NCBI RefSeq assembly: GCF_900091655.1
Contig: NZ_LT594621.1
Location: forward strand, 3,244,532 to 3,308,531
DNA length: 64,000 bases
Source: Culturomica massiliensis
GTDB lineage: Bacteria; Bacteroidota; Bacteroidia; Bacteroidales; Marinifilaceae
Reading direction: 5' to 3'
Shown: in pieces, positions 1 through 8,834 of the stretch
Layout: each line of letters starts with the position of its first letter
Numbering within the stretch: the first letter of the stretch is position 1
The notes under the pieces: generated by a model
Databases searched by the model: none
Seen by the model: the letters and a program-made list of their open reading frames with translations, nothing else
What the model was told of the DNA's origin: nothing
Position numbers and translations under genes: made by a program

Positions 1-999
1 AGTAAGCGCATAATTAATTCTTTAAATCAGGAAGTCCGTTATTTTGAAGGTCAGATTCAGAGTAATGAAAAAAGAATTTCAGAGTTGATTGCCGACAGGG
101 AATCTATGCTGGATTTATACGGTAAATTGATTTACGGTTTGTGGAAAAAAAGAAATAAGACGGATCGTTTGATGTTTATTTTTTCTTCTTCCGATTTTAA
201 TCAGGCATATAACCGTTATAAATATTTTGAGCAGATTCAAAATTATTCCCGGCGGCAACTGTCTCAAATTTCGAGGATCAATGATTCACTTTATATCCGG
301 AATGATAGATTAAAGAAATATATACTTCAGAAAAATGCAGCTTTGGATGATATCAATGCTAAAAATAAAGACCTTTCACAGCAGCAGCAAAATGAAAATC
401 AAATAATCGGGGATTTTCGGAAAAAGGAGAAAGAGATTACGGGAAAATTACGGAATGAGCAGAAGAAAAGAGAGCGATTGACCCGGGAATTAAATAAGCT
501 TATTGCTGAACAAGCTAAAAAGTCCGGTGGTTCTTCGGGTAGTTATAAAATGACTCCGGAAGAAAAACTGATATCGGATGATTTTGCTAAAAATAAGGGT
601 AAATTGCCTTGGCCGGTAAATCAGGGAATCATTTCAGAAAAGTTCGGAATCAATTCGGATCCTGTATATAAACAGATTAAAATGCCGAACAACGGTATCA
701 ATATAACAACTTTGAGGGATGCTGATGTAAGGGCTGTTTTTAATGGAGTGGTTTCAGAAATTATACTGATTCCGGGATTTAACAACACTGTAATTGTCCG
801 GCACGGAAATTTTCTTACGGTATATGCTAATTTGGTGAATATTGTTGTAAAAAAGGGACAAAAAGTATCGACTAAGCAAACGATCGGAAAAGTAGCTTAT
901 GATACTGAAAAAGGGAGTATTTTAAATTTTCAGTTATGGATTATTAAAACTAAACAAGATCCCGATAAACAAAATCCTGAAATATGGTTGGCCCGATAA
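1..999 (+). CDS. EnvC-like murein hydrolase activator with degenerate LytM domain (5' partial)
   Basis: The frame is open from the first base, so the gene begins outside the window and 332 C-terminal residues are visible. The first ~165 residues are Lys/Glu/Gln-rich and look like a long coiled coil. The last ~130, from WPVNQGIISEKFG, form a LytM/M23-type beta domain. This is the architecture of EnvC-type proteins, which sit in the periplasm and activate peptidoglycan amidases during division. The zinc ligands of active M23 peptidases are missing: the first motif (HxGxD in active enzymes) reads NNGINI, and the HxH motif near the end reads LNFQLW. That fits a non-catalytic activator. A TTG at 85 could be taken for a start, but the frame runs well upstream of it. 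Confidence 0.85.
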   Translation, partial: SKRIINSLNQEVRYFEGQIQSNEKRISELIADRESMLDLYGKLIYGLWKKRNKTDRLMFIFSSSDFNQAYNRYKYFEQIQNYSRRQLSQISRINDSLYIRNDRLKKYILQKNAALDDINAKNKDLSQQQQNENQIIGDFRKKEKEITGKLRNEQKKRERLTRELNKLIAEQAKKSGGSSGSYKMTPEEKLISDDFAKNKGKLPWPVNQGIISEKFGINSDPVYKQIKMPNNGINITTLRDADVRAVFNGVVSEIILIPGFNNTVIVRHGNFLTVYANLVNIVVKKGQKVSTKQTIGKVAYDTEKGSILNFQLWIIKTKQDPDKQNPEIWLAR

Positions 1000-1064
1000 G
1001 ATATTCTTTTTTATGAGTAATTGTTAGAGACTTTATTATATTTGCGGTAGTGTAGAGAAGGAAG

Positions 1065-4000
1065 ATGATTAATAGATATGAAGGTTTAAGAAATAACTTA
1101 AAACGTCTTTTAAATCGTTTCGGATTAGAATTGTTAGGTTTTAATCTGTTGAAAGGTGTTGTTATTTTTTTAGTCTATATTCTGGTCTATTTATTATTGT
1201 ATTGGGTTCTATTCCGTTGCTCCTTTTTGACTGTCGGTTTTAAATCATTTCTCTATTATCTCTTTTGGACAGGGGTATTTACAGGTATTTTTTATTGTTT
1301 TATCTATCCGGTAGTTTTGTTTTTTATTTCCCGGAATTTTAAGAGGTCGTTTCTGTTAAAAAAATTTTTGCGGGAGGTAAAAGTACCGCGGGATATTTTT
1401 ATTACTCTATTCCATTTGGCTTTTCGTTTTGATGCAGTACCCGGAGACCCGGATTTGAAGAAAGCTGCTTTTGTACAGAAATATGAATCGCTTATTGCGG
1501 AAAGGTCTGTTGTTTTCGTACCTTTTCGGAAAAAATGTTTCCGGTTTATCGTGAGTACTTTGTTTCTGATTTTTGTATTGTTTGGTAGTCATAAATTTTT
1601 TTTGCGTATTTACGCAGATTTCTCAAATTATCAGGAAGTATCGGTTCCCGGAATGAATATCGATTTTCATTTATTGAATGAATCTTTAAATGTGGAATAT
1701 GGGAAACCGTTTCAATTGCAGTTGCTGGTAAAAAACGAATATTTGCCGGATGATAATGTATTCGTTTGTTTTGGCGGGGGTGAATTTTACATGAATAGGA
1801 AGGATTCCGTGTTTGTTTACGATTTTGATGTCGTGAATAACGATATACGTTTTTCTTTTAAAACATCGGGTGTTGAAAGTCGTTCTTTTCAGATCAATGT
1901 ATTGCCTTCTCCGGAGATAACGGATTATCAGGTTAATCTGATTTCTCCGGCTTATACAGGACTTAAGCCGGAATTATTGAAAAATATTGCAGATTTCAGG
2001 GTTCTTTTCGGTTCTGTCTTGAAATTTGATGTCCATTTGTCTTCTGTCGACTCTCTTTTTATAGGACAAACAGGGGGACAATTGATGCCTTTAAAGTTGA
2101 AAAATAATTCGAATGTTGTTTTTTCAAAGGACATCAGAAGTTCTGCTGAGTATGTGTTATACGGTTCCAATCGTTATTTTAGCCGAAAAAAATTAATTAC
2201 TTTTAACGTGACCTGTATACCCGATCTGTATCCGGGTATTCAATTATCTGTTGTGCAGGACTCATTAAAGAATTCCGTTTTTTATTATTATGGTATCATT
2301 ACCGATGATTACGGTTTTTCAGCTTTGCGTTTCAATTATTCAATGAATGGAAAAACAAATACGGTTGTACCTGTCAATATTTTAAAGAATACGAATACGC
2401 AGGAGTTTTATTTTGAATTTGATTTTGCGGAGTTTGCGGGTATGGATAAGACAAAAATTGATTACTTTTTTGAGGTTTTTGATAATGATTGCATTTCCGG
2501 TCCCAAGAGTACCCGTTCGGATTCAAAAGAATACCTGATTCCGGATTTGAATGCGATATTTGATTATAATGCAGAAGTAAATGCTCAGGTAAACAATTCT
2601 TTGAATGAAGCTGAGAAATTGGCAAAAGACATTGTTTCGGGAGTTAAGGATCTTCAGAAAAAAATGCTGGATAATTCCGTTGATAATTGGGAGAAACAAC
2701 AATTAGCGAAAGATATTGTTGAGAAAAAAGAAAAACTTGACAAACTTCTGCACAAAGTTCAGGAAGACCATTTGAAGAAATCGGCTCTTAATAATAGTTT
2801 TACCAGTCAGGACAGTATTCTGATATCTAAGCAGGAAAAGATTCAGGAGCTTTTGGATAAAATTATGGATGACGAGATGAAAAAACTGATGGATGAATTT
2901 TCCAGGTTATCCGATGAATTTTCCAAAGATAAGTTTCAGGATTTGGATGAAAAGATGAAGCTTAGTTTTGATCAAATGAGTGAAGAGTTGGATCGGAATA
3001 TTGAATTATTGAAACGTTATCAGGTAGAAGAACAGCATCACATGCTTTCCCAACAATTCGATGGCTTTAAACAGTCTCAGAAAAATTTGGAGGAAGCGTT
3101 GAAATCGAACGATTTGAGTAGGGATTCCTTGAATAAAATAAATAATGAATTAAAAAATAAGTTAGAAAATATCAGGAATAATTATGATCGAATGTTGAAT
3201 GATAATCAGCAGTTATCAAAACCTTTTGATTTGAAAAAAATGAGTGATGATTTTAGTGAATTGTCACAAATGATTGATAAACAAAAAGATAATATTTCGA
3301 ATAAGAAAGACAATTCAAAGACATCTGAAGATATAAAGGAAAAATCCGGGGAAATTTCCAAAGAGTTGGAAGAGCAACGGCAACAAAATTTTACGAAAAT
3401 GTCAATTCCTGAGAATGATATTGAATTGATTATTCAAAATATTTTAGTAATTTCGTTATCTCAGGAAGAGTTGTTAAAACAGTTCTCGGAAACTCCTGCT
3501 CAAAGCGCGCGTTATAATGAATTAGGTCGGTTGCAGGATTTGAAAAAAATGGAATATAAGATTGTCAAAGACAGTTTGTCTCTTTTGGCGAAAAGTAATT
3601 TGATGTTAGCTTCGGTATTGAGTGATAAATTTTACGATATAGAAATTAAATTCGGTTTGTTGCCTGGTTATATTCAAAATAATAAGCGTAGCGAGTTGTC
3701 CAGAGAACAGCAGTATATTATCAGCTATTTGAATGATATGGCTTTGGCGTTGAGTGATGCTTTGCAAAAGAGTCAATCAGAGGGTAAAGGTTCCGGTAAG
3801 GGTTCTGATCAGAAGGGGAAGAAAGGAAACGGGGAAGGTCAGGGAAGTGGAAAAGAGGGGTATGAAGGGATGAAAAAAATTCAGAGTGGTTTGAAAAAAC
3901 AATTGGAAAATTTAATTTCTCAAATGAAAAACGGGGAAAAAGGTAAACCTTTACAGCAAGGTGTCAGTAATATGATTCGGGAAAATGAACTTTTTAGAAA

Positions 4001-4385
4001 AAGTCTGAATGATTTTATGTCACAAGCTGCTACTCTTTCTCCGGCTGAAAGGCAATTATTGAACGAAATCAATCAACTTCTGGATGATAATATCCGGGAT
4101 TTGTCTAATTATTCGATTTCGGATAATTTGATGTATAGAAATAATCAGGTTTATAATAAATTACTTCTTTCTGAAAAAGCTTCTAAGGAAAGGGAAGAAT
4201 ATGAAGAGAAAAGAAAGTCAGTGACGGCTACAGAGATGAAATATAAACGACCGGAAGCATATTTTAAATCGGCAGAACGTCGTATTCGTATGGTGAAAAC
4301 TGATCTAAATAAATCGGATATGAAATTGAATCCTTATTTTAAGAGTTTGTACAATAATTATTATATCAAGCTTGGTGATGAATAA
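1065..4385 (+). CDS. DUF4175-type large membrane protein
   Basis: This 1106-residue protein resembles the DUF4175 family of Bacteroidota. Two strongly hydrophobic segments lie near residues 30-50 and 59-85 and a third near 160-176. A beta-rich, presumably periplasmic stretch (about 190-490) follows. A very long Lys/Glu/Asp-rich coiled-coil region spans about 500-760, and a Gly/Lys/Ser-rich low-complexity linker lies around 905-932 (GKGSGKGSDQKGKKG). The ATG at 1065 follows a purine-rich AAGGAAG. The last codons overlap the next gene by 8 nt, suggesting translational coupling. The function is not established; an envelope or scaffold role is inferred only from the topology and from the EnvC-like neighbour upstream. 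Confidence 0.75.
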   Translation: MINRYEGLRNNLKRLLNRFGLELLGFNLLKGVVIFLVYILVYLLLYWVLFRCSFLTVGFKSFLYYLFWTGVFTGIFYCFIYPVVLFFISRNFKRSFLLKKFLREVKVPRDIFITLFHLAFRFDAVPGDPDLKKAAFVQKYESLIAERSVVFVPFRKKCFRFIVSTLFLIFVLFGSHKFFLRIYADFSNYQEVSVPGMNIDFHLLNESLNVEYGKPFQLQLLVKNEYLPDDNVFVCFGGGEFYMNRKDSVFVYDFDVVNNDIRFSFKTSGVESRSFQINVLPSPEITDYQVNLISPAYTGLKPELLKNIADFRVLFGSVLKFDVHLSSVDSLFIGQTGGQLMPLKLKNNSNVVFSKDIRSSAEYVLYGSNRYFSRKKLITFNVTCIPDLYPGIQLSVVQDSLKNSVFYYYGIITDDYGFSALRFNYSMNGKTNTVVPVNILKNTNTQEFYFEFDFAEFAGMDKTKIDYFFEVFDNDCISGPKSTRSDSKEYLIPDLNAIFDYNAEVNAQVNNSLNEAEKLAKDIVSGVKDLQKKMLDNSVDNWEKQQLAKDIVEKKEKLDKLLHKVQEDHLKKSALNNSFTSQDSILISKQEKIQELLDKIMDDEMKKLMDEFSRLSDEFSKDKFQDLDEKMKLSFDQMSEELDRNIELLKRYQVEEQHHMLSQQFDGFKQSQKNLEEALKSNDLSRDSLNKINNELKNKLENIRNNYDRMLNDNQQLSKPFDLKKMSDDFSELSQMIDKQKDNISNKKDNSKTSEDIKEKSGEISKELEEQRQQNFTKMSIPENDIELIIQNILVISLSQEELLKQFSETPAQSARYNELGRLQDLKKMEYKIVKDSLSLLAKSNLMLASVLSDKFYDIEIKFGLLPGYIQNNKRSELSREQQYIISYLNDMALALSDALQKSQSEGKGSGKGSDQKGKKGNGEGQGSGKEGYEGMKKIQSGLKKQLENLISQMKNGEKGKPLQQGVSNMIRENELFRKSLNDFMSQAATLSPAERQLLNEINQLLDDNIRDLSNYSISDNLMYRNNQVYNKLLLSEKASKEREEYEEKRKSVTATEMKYKRPEAYFKSAERRIRMVKTDLNKSDMKLNPYFKSLYNNYYIKLGDE

Positions 4386-4776
4386 AGCAGAATTATCTAT
4401 TCCGTCTGAAATCGGAAATATTATCAAAGTTGAGAATTTTATTGAAAGTTTTACGGAAACTTTCAATTTGCAGCCTGAACTTTTTGGAAAGATTAGTTTG
4501 TCTGTGATTGAAGCAGTGAATAATGCTATTTTATCCGGAAATAAACTGTCGGCGGACAAACTGGTGACTCTTGAAGCCTGGATGGATCCGGAGAAATTTT
4601 ATGTCTCTGTGGCTGATGAAGGTGAAGGTTTTGATTATACGCATATTCCTGATCCTACTTTGCCCGATAATCTGACAAAAGATGCCGGACGGGGACTTTA
4701 TTTGATGAAAACCCTGACTGACGAACTCGTATTTGAAAACGACGGTTCGAAAGTGACTTTGGTTTTCAATTTGTAA
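4378..4776 (+). CDS. RsbW-like ATP-binding protein (anti-sigma factor type HATPase)
   Basis: A 132-residue GHKL/HATPase_c domain of the RsbW/SpoIIAB type. The N box is recognisable as SVIEAVNNAI, the G1-like motif as VADEGEGFD and the G2 motif as DAGRGLYLM. Family members bind ATP and act as anti-sigma or serine kinase switches. No anti-anti-sigma protein or alternative sigma factor lies next to it here, so the partner is unknown. I chose the ATG at 4378, which overlaps the end of the DUF4175 gene (stop at 4383-4385), over a TTG two codons upstream. It is likely cotranscribed with its neighbours, and ybeY starts 11 nt downstream. Confidence 0.8.
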   Translation: MNKAELSIPSEIGNIIKVENFIESFTETFNLQPELFGKISLSVIEAVNNAILSGNKLSADKLVTLEAWMDPEKFYVSVADEGEGFDYTHIPDPTLPDNLTKDAGRGLYLMKTLTDELVFENDGSKVTLVFNL

Positions 4777-4787
4777 TCCTTATTCTG

Positions 4788-5216
4788 ATGAGGGAGGTTT
4801 TGTTTTTTAAAGAGGGTGTAGAATATCCTGTTTTTTTTTCAGAAGCTCTGATTAATAAATGGCTTGATTCAATAGCTGTTTATTATTCGAAAAAGATAGG
4901 TGCATTGTCTTTTATTTTTTGTTCTGATGATTATATCCTGGATGTTAATCGTAACTATTTATCCCACGATTATTACACGGATGTAATTACTTTTGATTAT
5001 TGTGAGGGAGACCTTCTTTCCGGGGATGTTTTTATTAGCCTCGATACTGTTTATTCTAATTCTCTTCAGTTTCAATCCGGATTTGAAAATGAGTTTCATC
5101 GGGTGATTTGTCACTCTGTGCTTCATTTAATAGGCTATAAAGATAAAACAGATGCAGATAGTAAAATTATGCGTCTGAATGAAAATATTTGCTTAGAACT
5201 TCTTAAAACGCTTTAA
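4788..5216 (+). CDS. ybeY: Endoribonuclease YbeY (rRNA maturation)
   Basis: 142 residues, typical YbeY length. YbeY is a zinc-dependent single-strand endoribonuclease involved in 16S rRNA 3' maturation and ribosome quality control. The metal-binding motif lies near residues 107-118 as HSVLHLIGYKDK. The first two histidines of the H-x3-H motif are present. The third ligand, His in many bacteria (GYDH), is Asp or Lys here; GYKDK is the form I recall as common in Bacteroidota. Upstream the sequence contains the family-typical YYTDVITFDY segment. mnmG begins one base after the stop codon, so the two genes are surely in one operon. Confidence 0.92.
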   Translation: MREVLFFKEGVEYPVFFSEALINKWLDSIAVYYSKKIGALSFIFCSDDYILDVNRNYLSHDYYTDVITFDYCEGDLLSGDVFISLDTVYSNSLQFQSGFENEFHRVICHSVLHLIGYKDKTDADSKIMRLNENICLELLKTL

Positions 5217-5217
5217 A

Positions 5218-7101
5218 ATGGCAAATTTGTTACCCGATTATGATGTTATTGTCGTAGGGGCGGGTCATGCAGGATGTGAAGCGGCTTGTGCCGCTGCACA
5301 TCTGGGATCGAAGACACTACTTATTACATTGGATATGAATAAGATAGCTCAAATGTCCTGTAACCCTGCCATTGGTGGTATAGCTAAAGGTCAGATAGTC
5401 AGGGAAATAGATGCATTGGGCGGAATGACGGCTATAGTTACGGATCGGAGTTCTATTCAGTTTCGGATATTAAACCGGTCGAAAGGACCGGCAATGTGGA
5501 GTCCGCGTGCTCAATGTGACCGGATGAAATTTTCGGCTACCTGGCGTTCTATTGTGGAAAATACGGATAATCTTGATTTATGGCAGGATGATGTAATAGG
5601 TTTGTTGACGCAGGAAAACAGGGTTATAGGCGTGAAGACTGCTTTGGGGGTCGATTTTAGGGCAGAGCGGGTTATTTTGACAAACGGGACGTTTTTAAAT
5701 GGTTTGATGCATGTCGGAAATGTGAGTTTTCCCGGTGGAAGAATTGGGGAACCTTCTTCTTATGGGCTTACAGCCCAGTTAAAGGAATTGGGATTTGAGA
5801 CGGGGCGTATGAAAACAGGGACTCCTGTCCGGATCGATGGCCGGAGTGTTGATTTTTCAAAATTGACTGAACAAAGCGGAGATAACGATTTCCACCGTTT
5901 TTCTTATTTGAATTTTGATTATGTGAATACTTTGGTTCAAAGGTCTTGTTACATGGCTTATACGAACGAATGTGTTCATCATGCCCTTCGGGAAGGTTTT
6001 GAAGACAGTCCTTTATTCAATGGAACCATTCAGAGTATCGGACCGCGTTATTGTCCGAGTATAGAGACTAAATTAAATACTTTTTCGGACCGCAACAGTC
6101 ATCATCTTTTTTTGGAGCCGGAGGGGGAAACGACGACTGAATTTTATTTGAACGGTTTTTCTTCTTCTTTACCCTGGGATGTGCAGTTGAAAGGGCTTCG
6201 TCTGGTAGAAGGTTTTGAGCATGTGAGGATTTATCGTCCCGGTTATGCTATCGAATATGATTATTTTCCGCCGCTTCAGCTTTATCATACTTTGGAGACG
6301 AAACGAATGGCAGGACTTTATTTTGCCGGTCAGATAAACGGAACGACAGGATATGAAGAAGCGGCAGCTCAGGGATTGATGGCCGGTATTAATGCACATT
6401 TGTCTTTGCATTCGGACCAGGAGTTTGTTCTCCAGCGTGACGAAGCCTATATCGGTGTTTTGATTGATGATTTGGTGACTAAAGGAGTGGATGAGCCATA
6501 CCGGATGTTTACTTCCCGGGCTGAGTATCGTATTTTGTTGCGTCAGGATGATGCCGATGTCCGTTTGACGCCTAAAGGCTATGCCCTAGGATTAGTTAAT
6601 CAAGATAGATATAATATTTTTATTGATAAATTGAATAAAAGAGACATTTTGATTGATTTTATTCGAAATTCTAGTGTTAAACCGGATGTGATCAATGATT
6701 ATTTGGTTTCGATCGGATCGGCTTCTTTGCGGCAAAGTGTTAAATTGACGGATGTACTCGGACGTCCTCAGGTTTCTCTTTTTGATTTATTGAATCATTT
6801 TAGTCCTTTGAAAGAATTTGTATCCGAGCATTCTATCCGGGATGAAATTTTGGAAGCGGCGGAGATTTTGATTAAATATTCCGGTTATATTGAAAGAGAG
6901 AAAATGATTGCTGATAAATTGGCTCGTTTGGAAAATTTGGTTATTGCAGGAAAATTTAATTACGATGAACTGACAAATTTGTCAATTGAGGCCCGGCAAA
7001 AGTTATCGAAGATTCAGCCTCGTACCATTGGGCAAGCTTCCCGGATCAGCGGTGTTTCTCCGGCTGATATCAATGTATTGTTAATTTTGATGGGCAGGTA
7101 G
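5218..7101 (+). CDS. mnmG: tRNA uridine-5-carboxymethylaminomethyl(34) synthesis enzyme MnmG
   Basis: 627 residues, full length for MnmG/GidA. With MnmE (not in the window) this FAD protein installs the carboxymethylaminomethyl group on U34 of tRNAs reading NNA/NNG codons. The FAD dinucleotide-binding motif VGAGHAGCEAA is at residues 13-23. The GidA signature NPAIGGIAKGQIVREIDALGG follows at about 49-69, and the FAGQINGTTGYEEAAAQG segment near 371-388 is also diagnostic. It is the last gene of a tightly packed set (1-nt gap from ybeY). In many bacteria gidA lies close to the replication origin, and a perfect parS site follows the stop codon by 16 nt. Confidence 0.97.
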   Translation: MANLLPDYDVIVVGAGHAGCEAACAAAHLGSKTLLITLDMNKIAQMSCNPAIGGIAKGQIVREIDALGGMTAIVTDRSSIQFRILNRSKGPAMWSPRAQCDRMKFSATWRSIVENTDNLDLWQDDVIGLLTQENRVIGVKTALGVDFRAERVILTNGTFLNGLMHVGNVSFPGGRIGEPSSYGLTAQLKELGFETGRMKTGTPVRIDGRSVDFSKLTEQSGDNDFHRFSYLNFDYVNTLVQRSCYMAYTNECVHHALREGFEDSPLFNGTIQSIGPRYCPSIETKLNTFSDRNSHHLFLEPEGETTTEFYLNGFSSSLPWDVQLKGLRLVEGFEHVRIYRPGYAIEYDYFPPLQLYHTLETKRMAGLYFAGQINGTTGYEEAAAQGLMAGINAHLSLHSDQEFVLQRDEAYIGVLIDDLVTKGVDEPYRMFTSRAEYRILLRQDDADVRLTPKGYALGLVNQDRYNIFIDKLNKRDILIDFIRNSSVKPDVINDYLVSIGSASLRQSVKLTDVLGRPQVSLFDLLNHFSPLKEFVSEHSIRDEILEAAEILIKYSGYIEREKMIADKLARLENLVIAGKFNYDELTNLSIEARQKLSKIQPRTIGQASRISGVSPADINVLLILMGR

Positions 7102-7117
7102 TCGCACCTTTTTTGAA

Positions 7118-7133
7118 TGTTCCACGTGAAACA
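7118..7133. promoter_or_regulatory. parS: parS chromosome-partitioning site
   Basis: The 16-bp sequence TGTTCCACGTGAAACA matches the parS sequence defined for Bacillus subtilis Spo0J/ParB. It is a near-perfect inverted repeat centred on CACGTG. It lies in the 53-bp gap between mnmG and ade, where no coding constraint explains it. In most bacteria such sites nucleate ParB spreading and lie within the origin-proximal part of the chromosome. No parA or parB is in this window. Confidence 0.88.
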
Positions 7134-7154
7134 TTTTTTTTTCTTTGATGTATT

Positions 7155-8792
7155 ATGAAGAAAGTAGAAGGAAATATTGTAGATGTTTTTGAACGGCGGA
7201 TTTATCCGGGAGAAATTTTAATTTCTCCCGATGGAAAAATTTCAGAAATTCTGCCTACGAATAAGAAATATGATTGTTTCATTCTTCCCGGTTTTGTCGA
7301 TGCTCATGTGCATATTGAAAGCTCTATGCTGATCCCTGTCGAATTTTCAAAGATGGTTATTCGGAGAGGAACCGTAGCTGTCGTAAACGATCCGCATGAA
7401 ATTGCCAATGTGATGGGAATAGCCGGTGTGCGGTTTATGTTGGAAAATGCAACGAAAGCTGAGATTAAAATATTTTTCGGAATTCCTTCCTGTGTACCGG
7501 CAACTCCATTTGATTCTGCCGGGAGTGAATTAACCTCTGACGATATATTGGCTTTGTCTGGACATGATCAGTTTGTGGCTTTGTCAGAGATGATGAATGT
7601 TCCTGGGGTATTGCAAAAGGATGCGGAGGTGATACGGAAATTAGAAATTGCCCGGAACCGGAAATTGCCGGTTGACGGACATGCACCTGGTTTAAATAAG
7701 TATGAATTGAAAGCCTATGCTGAAGCCGGTATTTCTACGGATCATGAGTGTGTGAGTTTGGAGGAGGCATTGGAAAAAATTGCTTCAGGAATGAAAATTA
7801 TCATTCGGGAAGGAAGTGCTGCTCAAAATTTTCAAAATCTGCATCCATTGATTCAAATGTATCCCGATCGTTTGATGTTCTGTGTAGATGATGCTCATCC
7901 GGACGATATTCTGCGTAATGGTGAAATCGATAGGTTGGTGAAAGAATCTATTCGTTTGGGGTATGATTTGTTTGATGTTTTGAAAATTGCTTCAATAAAT
8001 GCGATAGAACATTATCATTTACCTGTCGGTATGCTTCGAAAAGGCGATGATGCAGATTTCGTAATAGTCGAAAATTTGGAGTCATTCCGTATATTGTCTA
8101 CTTATATTGATGGTATCGAAAAGTATAATTTGACGGTTTTTCCCGATCTGTCGAATCAAAATCGGTTGAATTATGAGGGGTTGAATTGTTTTCAACACGA
8201 TTTGATTTCATTTACGGATTTGCAAAAGCCGGTGACTATGGAGCATATACCTGTCATACAAATTAAGGAAAATGAAATTGTAACGGCAAAGTACGAATAT
8301 AATCTTCCTTCGGTTCCGCTCAATAACCTGGAATCAGATCTTTCTCAGGATATATTGAAAATTGTTTATTTGAATCGTTATGCAAATCGAAAACCTCAGA
8401 TTGCATTTATTCGGGGATTCGGGTTGAAAGAAGGAGCGTTTGCAACAACAATCGCTCATGATTCTCATAATCTCTTGGCCGTAGGAGTAACTGATGCGGA
8501 TTTGGCAGAGGTGATCAATCGGGTTATCGGATTGAAAGGTGGTTTAGCTGTGAAGAATCAAAACGGCATACATGTATTGTCTTTGCCGATAGCCGGAATA
8601 ATGACGGATCAACCTGCGGAGCATGTCGCAGAACGTTATAATTTTTTAAATGAAGAATTGAAAAGATCAGGTTGTATCTTAAAATCTCCGTTTATGACTC
8701 TTGCTTTTATGTCTCTTTTGGTAATTCCTGAATTGAAGATCGGAGAAAAGGGTTTGTTCGATTTTAATAAGTTTGATTTTATTGCCGATTAA
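7155..8792 (+). CDS. ade: Adenine deaminase
   Basis: 545 residues, matching the bacterial Ade family, which converts adenine to hypoxanthine plus ammonia in purine salvage. The amidohydrolase metal motif DAHVHIESSM is at about residues 49-58. Further family landmarks are NDPHEIANVMG (about 80-90), VDGHAPGL (about 173-180), TDHECVS (about 195-201) and the CVDDAHPDD segment (about 239-247). The C-terminal Ade-specific domain contains TIAHDSHN and an LPIAGIMTD stretch. The start ATG at 7155 follows the parS spacer. A 42-bp gap separates it from uvrC; there is no obvious terminator between them, so cotranscription is plausible. Confidence 0.95.
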   Translation: MKKVEGNIVDVFERRIYPGEILISPDGKISEILPTNKKYDCFILPGFVDAHVHIESSMLIPVEFSKMVIRRGTVAVVNDPHEIANVMGIAGVRFMLENATKAEIKIFFGIPSCVPATPFDSAGSELTSDDILALSGHDQFVALSEMMNVPGVLQKDAEVIRKLEIARNRKLPVDGHAPGLNKYELKAYAEAGISTDHECVSLEEALEKIASGMKIIIREGSAAQNFQNLHPLIQMYPDRLMFCVDDAHPDDILRNGEIDRLVKESIRLGYDLFDVLKIASINAIEHYHLPVGMLRKGDDADFVIVENLESFRILSTYIDGIEKYNLTVFPDLSNQNRLNYEGLNCFQHDLISFTDLQKPVTMEHIPVIQIKENEIVTAKYEYNLPSVPLNNLESDLSQDILKIVYLNRYANRKPQIAFIRGFGLKEGAFATTIAHDSHNLLAVGVTDADLAEVINRVIGLKGGLAVKNQNGIHVLSLPIAGIMTDQPAEHVAERYNFLNEELKRSGCILKSPFMTLAFMSLLVIPELKIGEKGLFDFNKFDFIAD

Positions 8793-8834
8793 CGCTATAA
8801 CGGCAATTCATATAAATGATTAATTGGACAAGGT

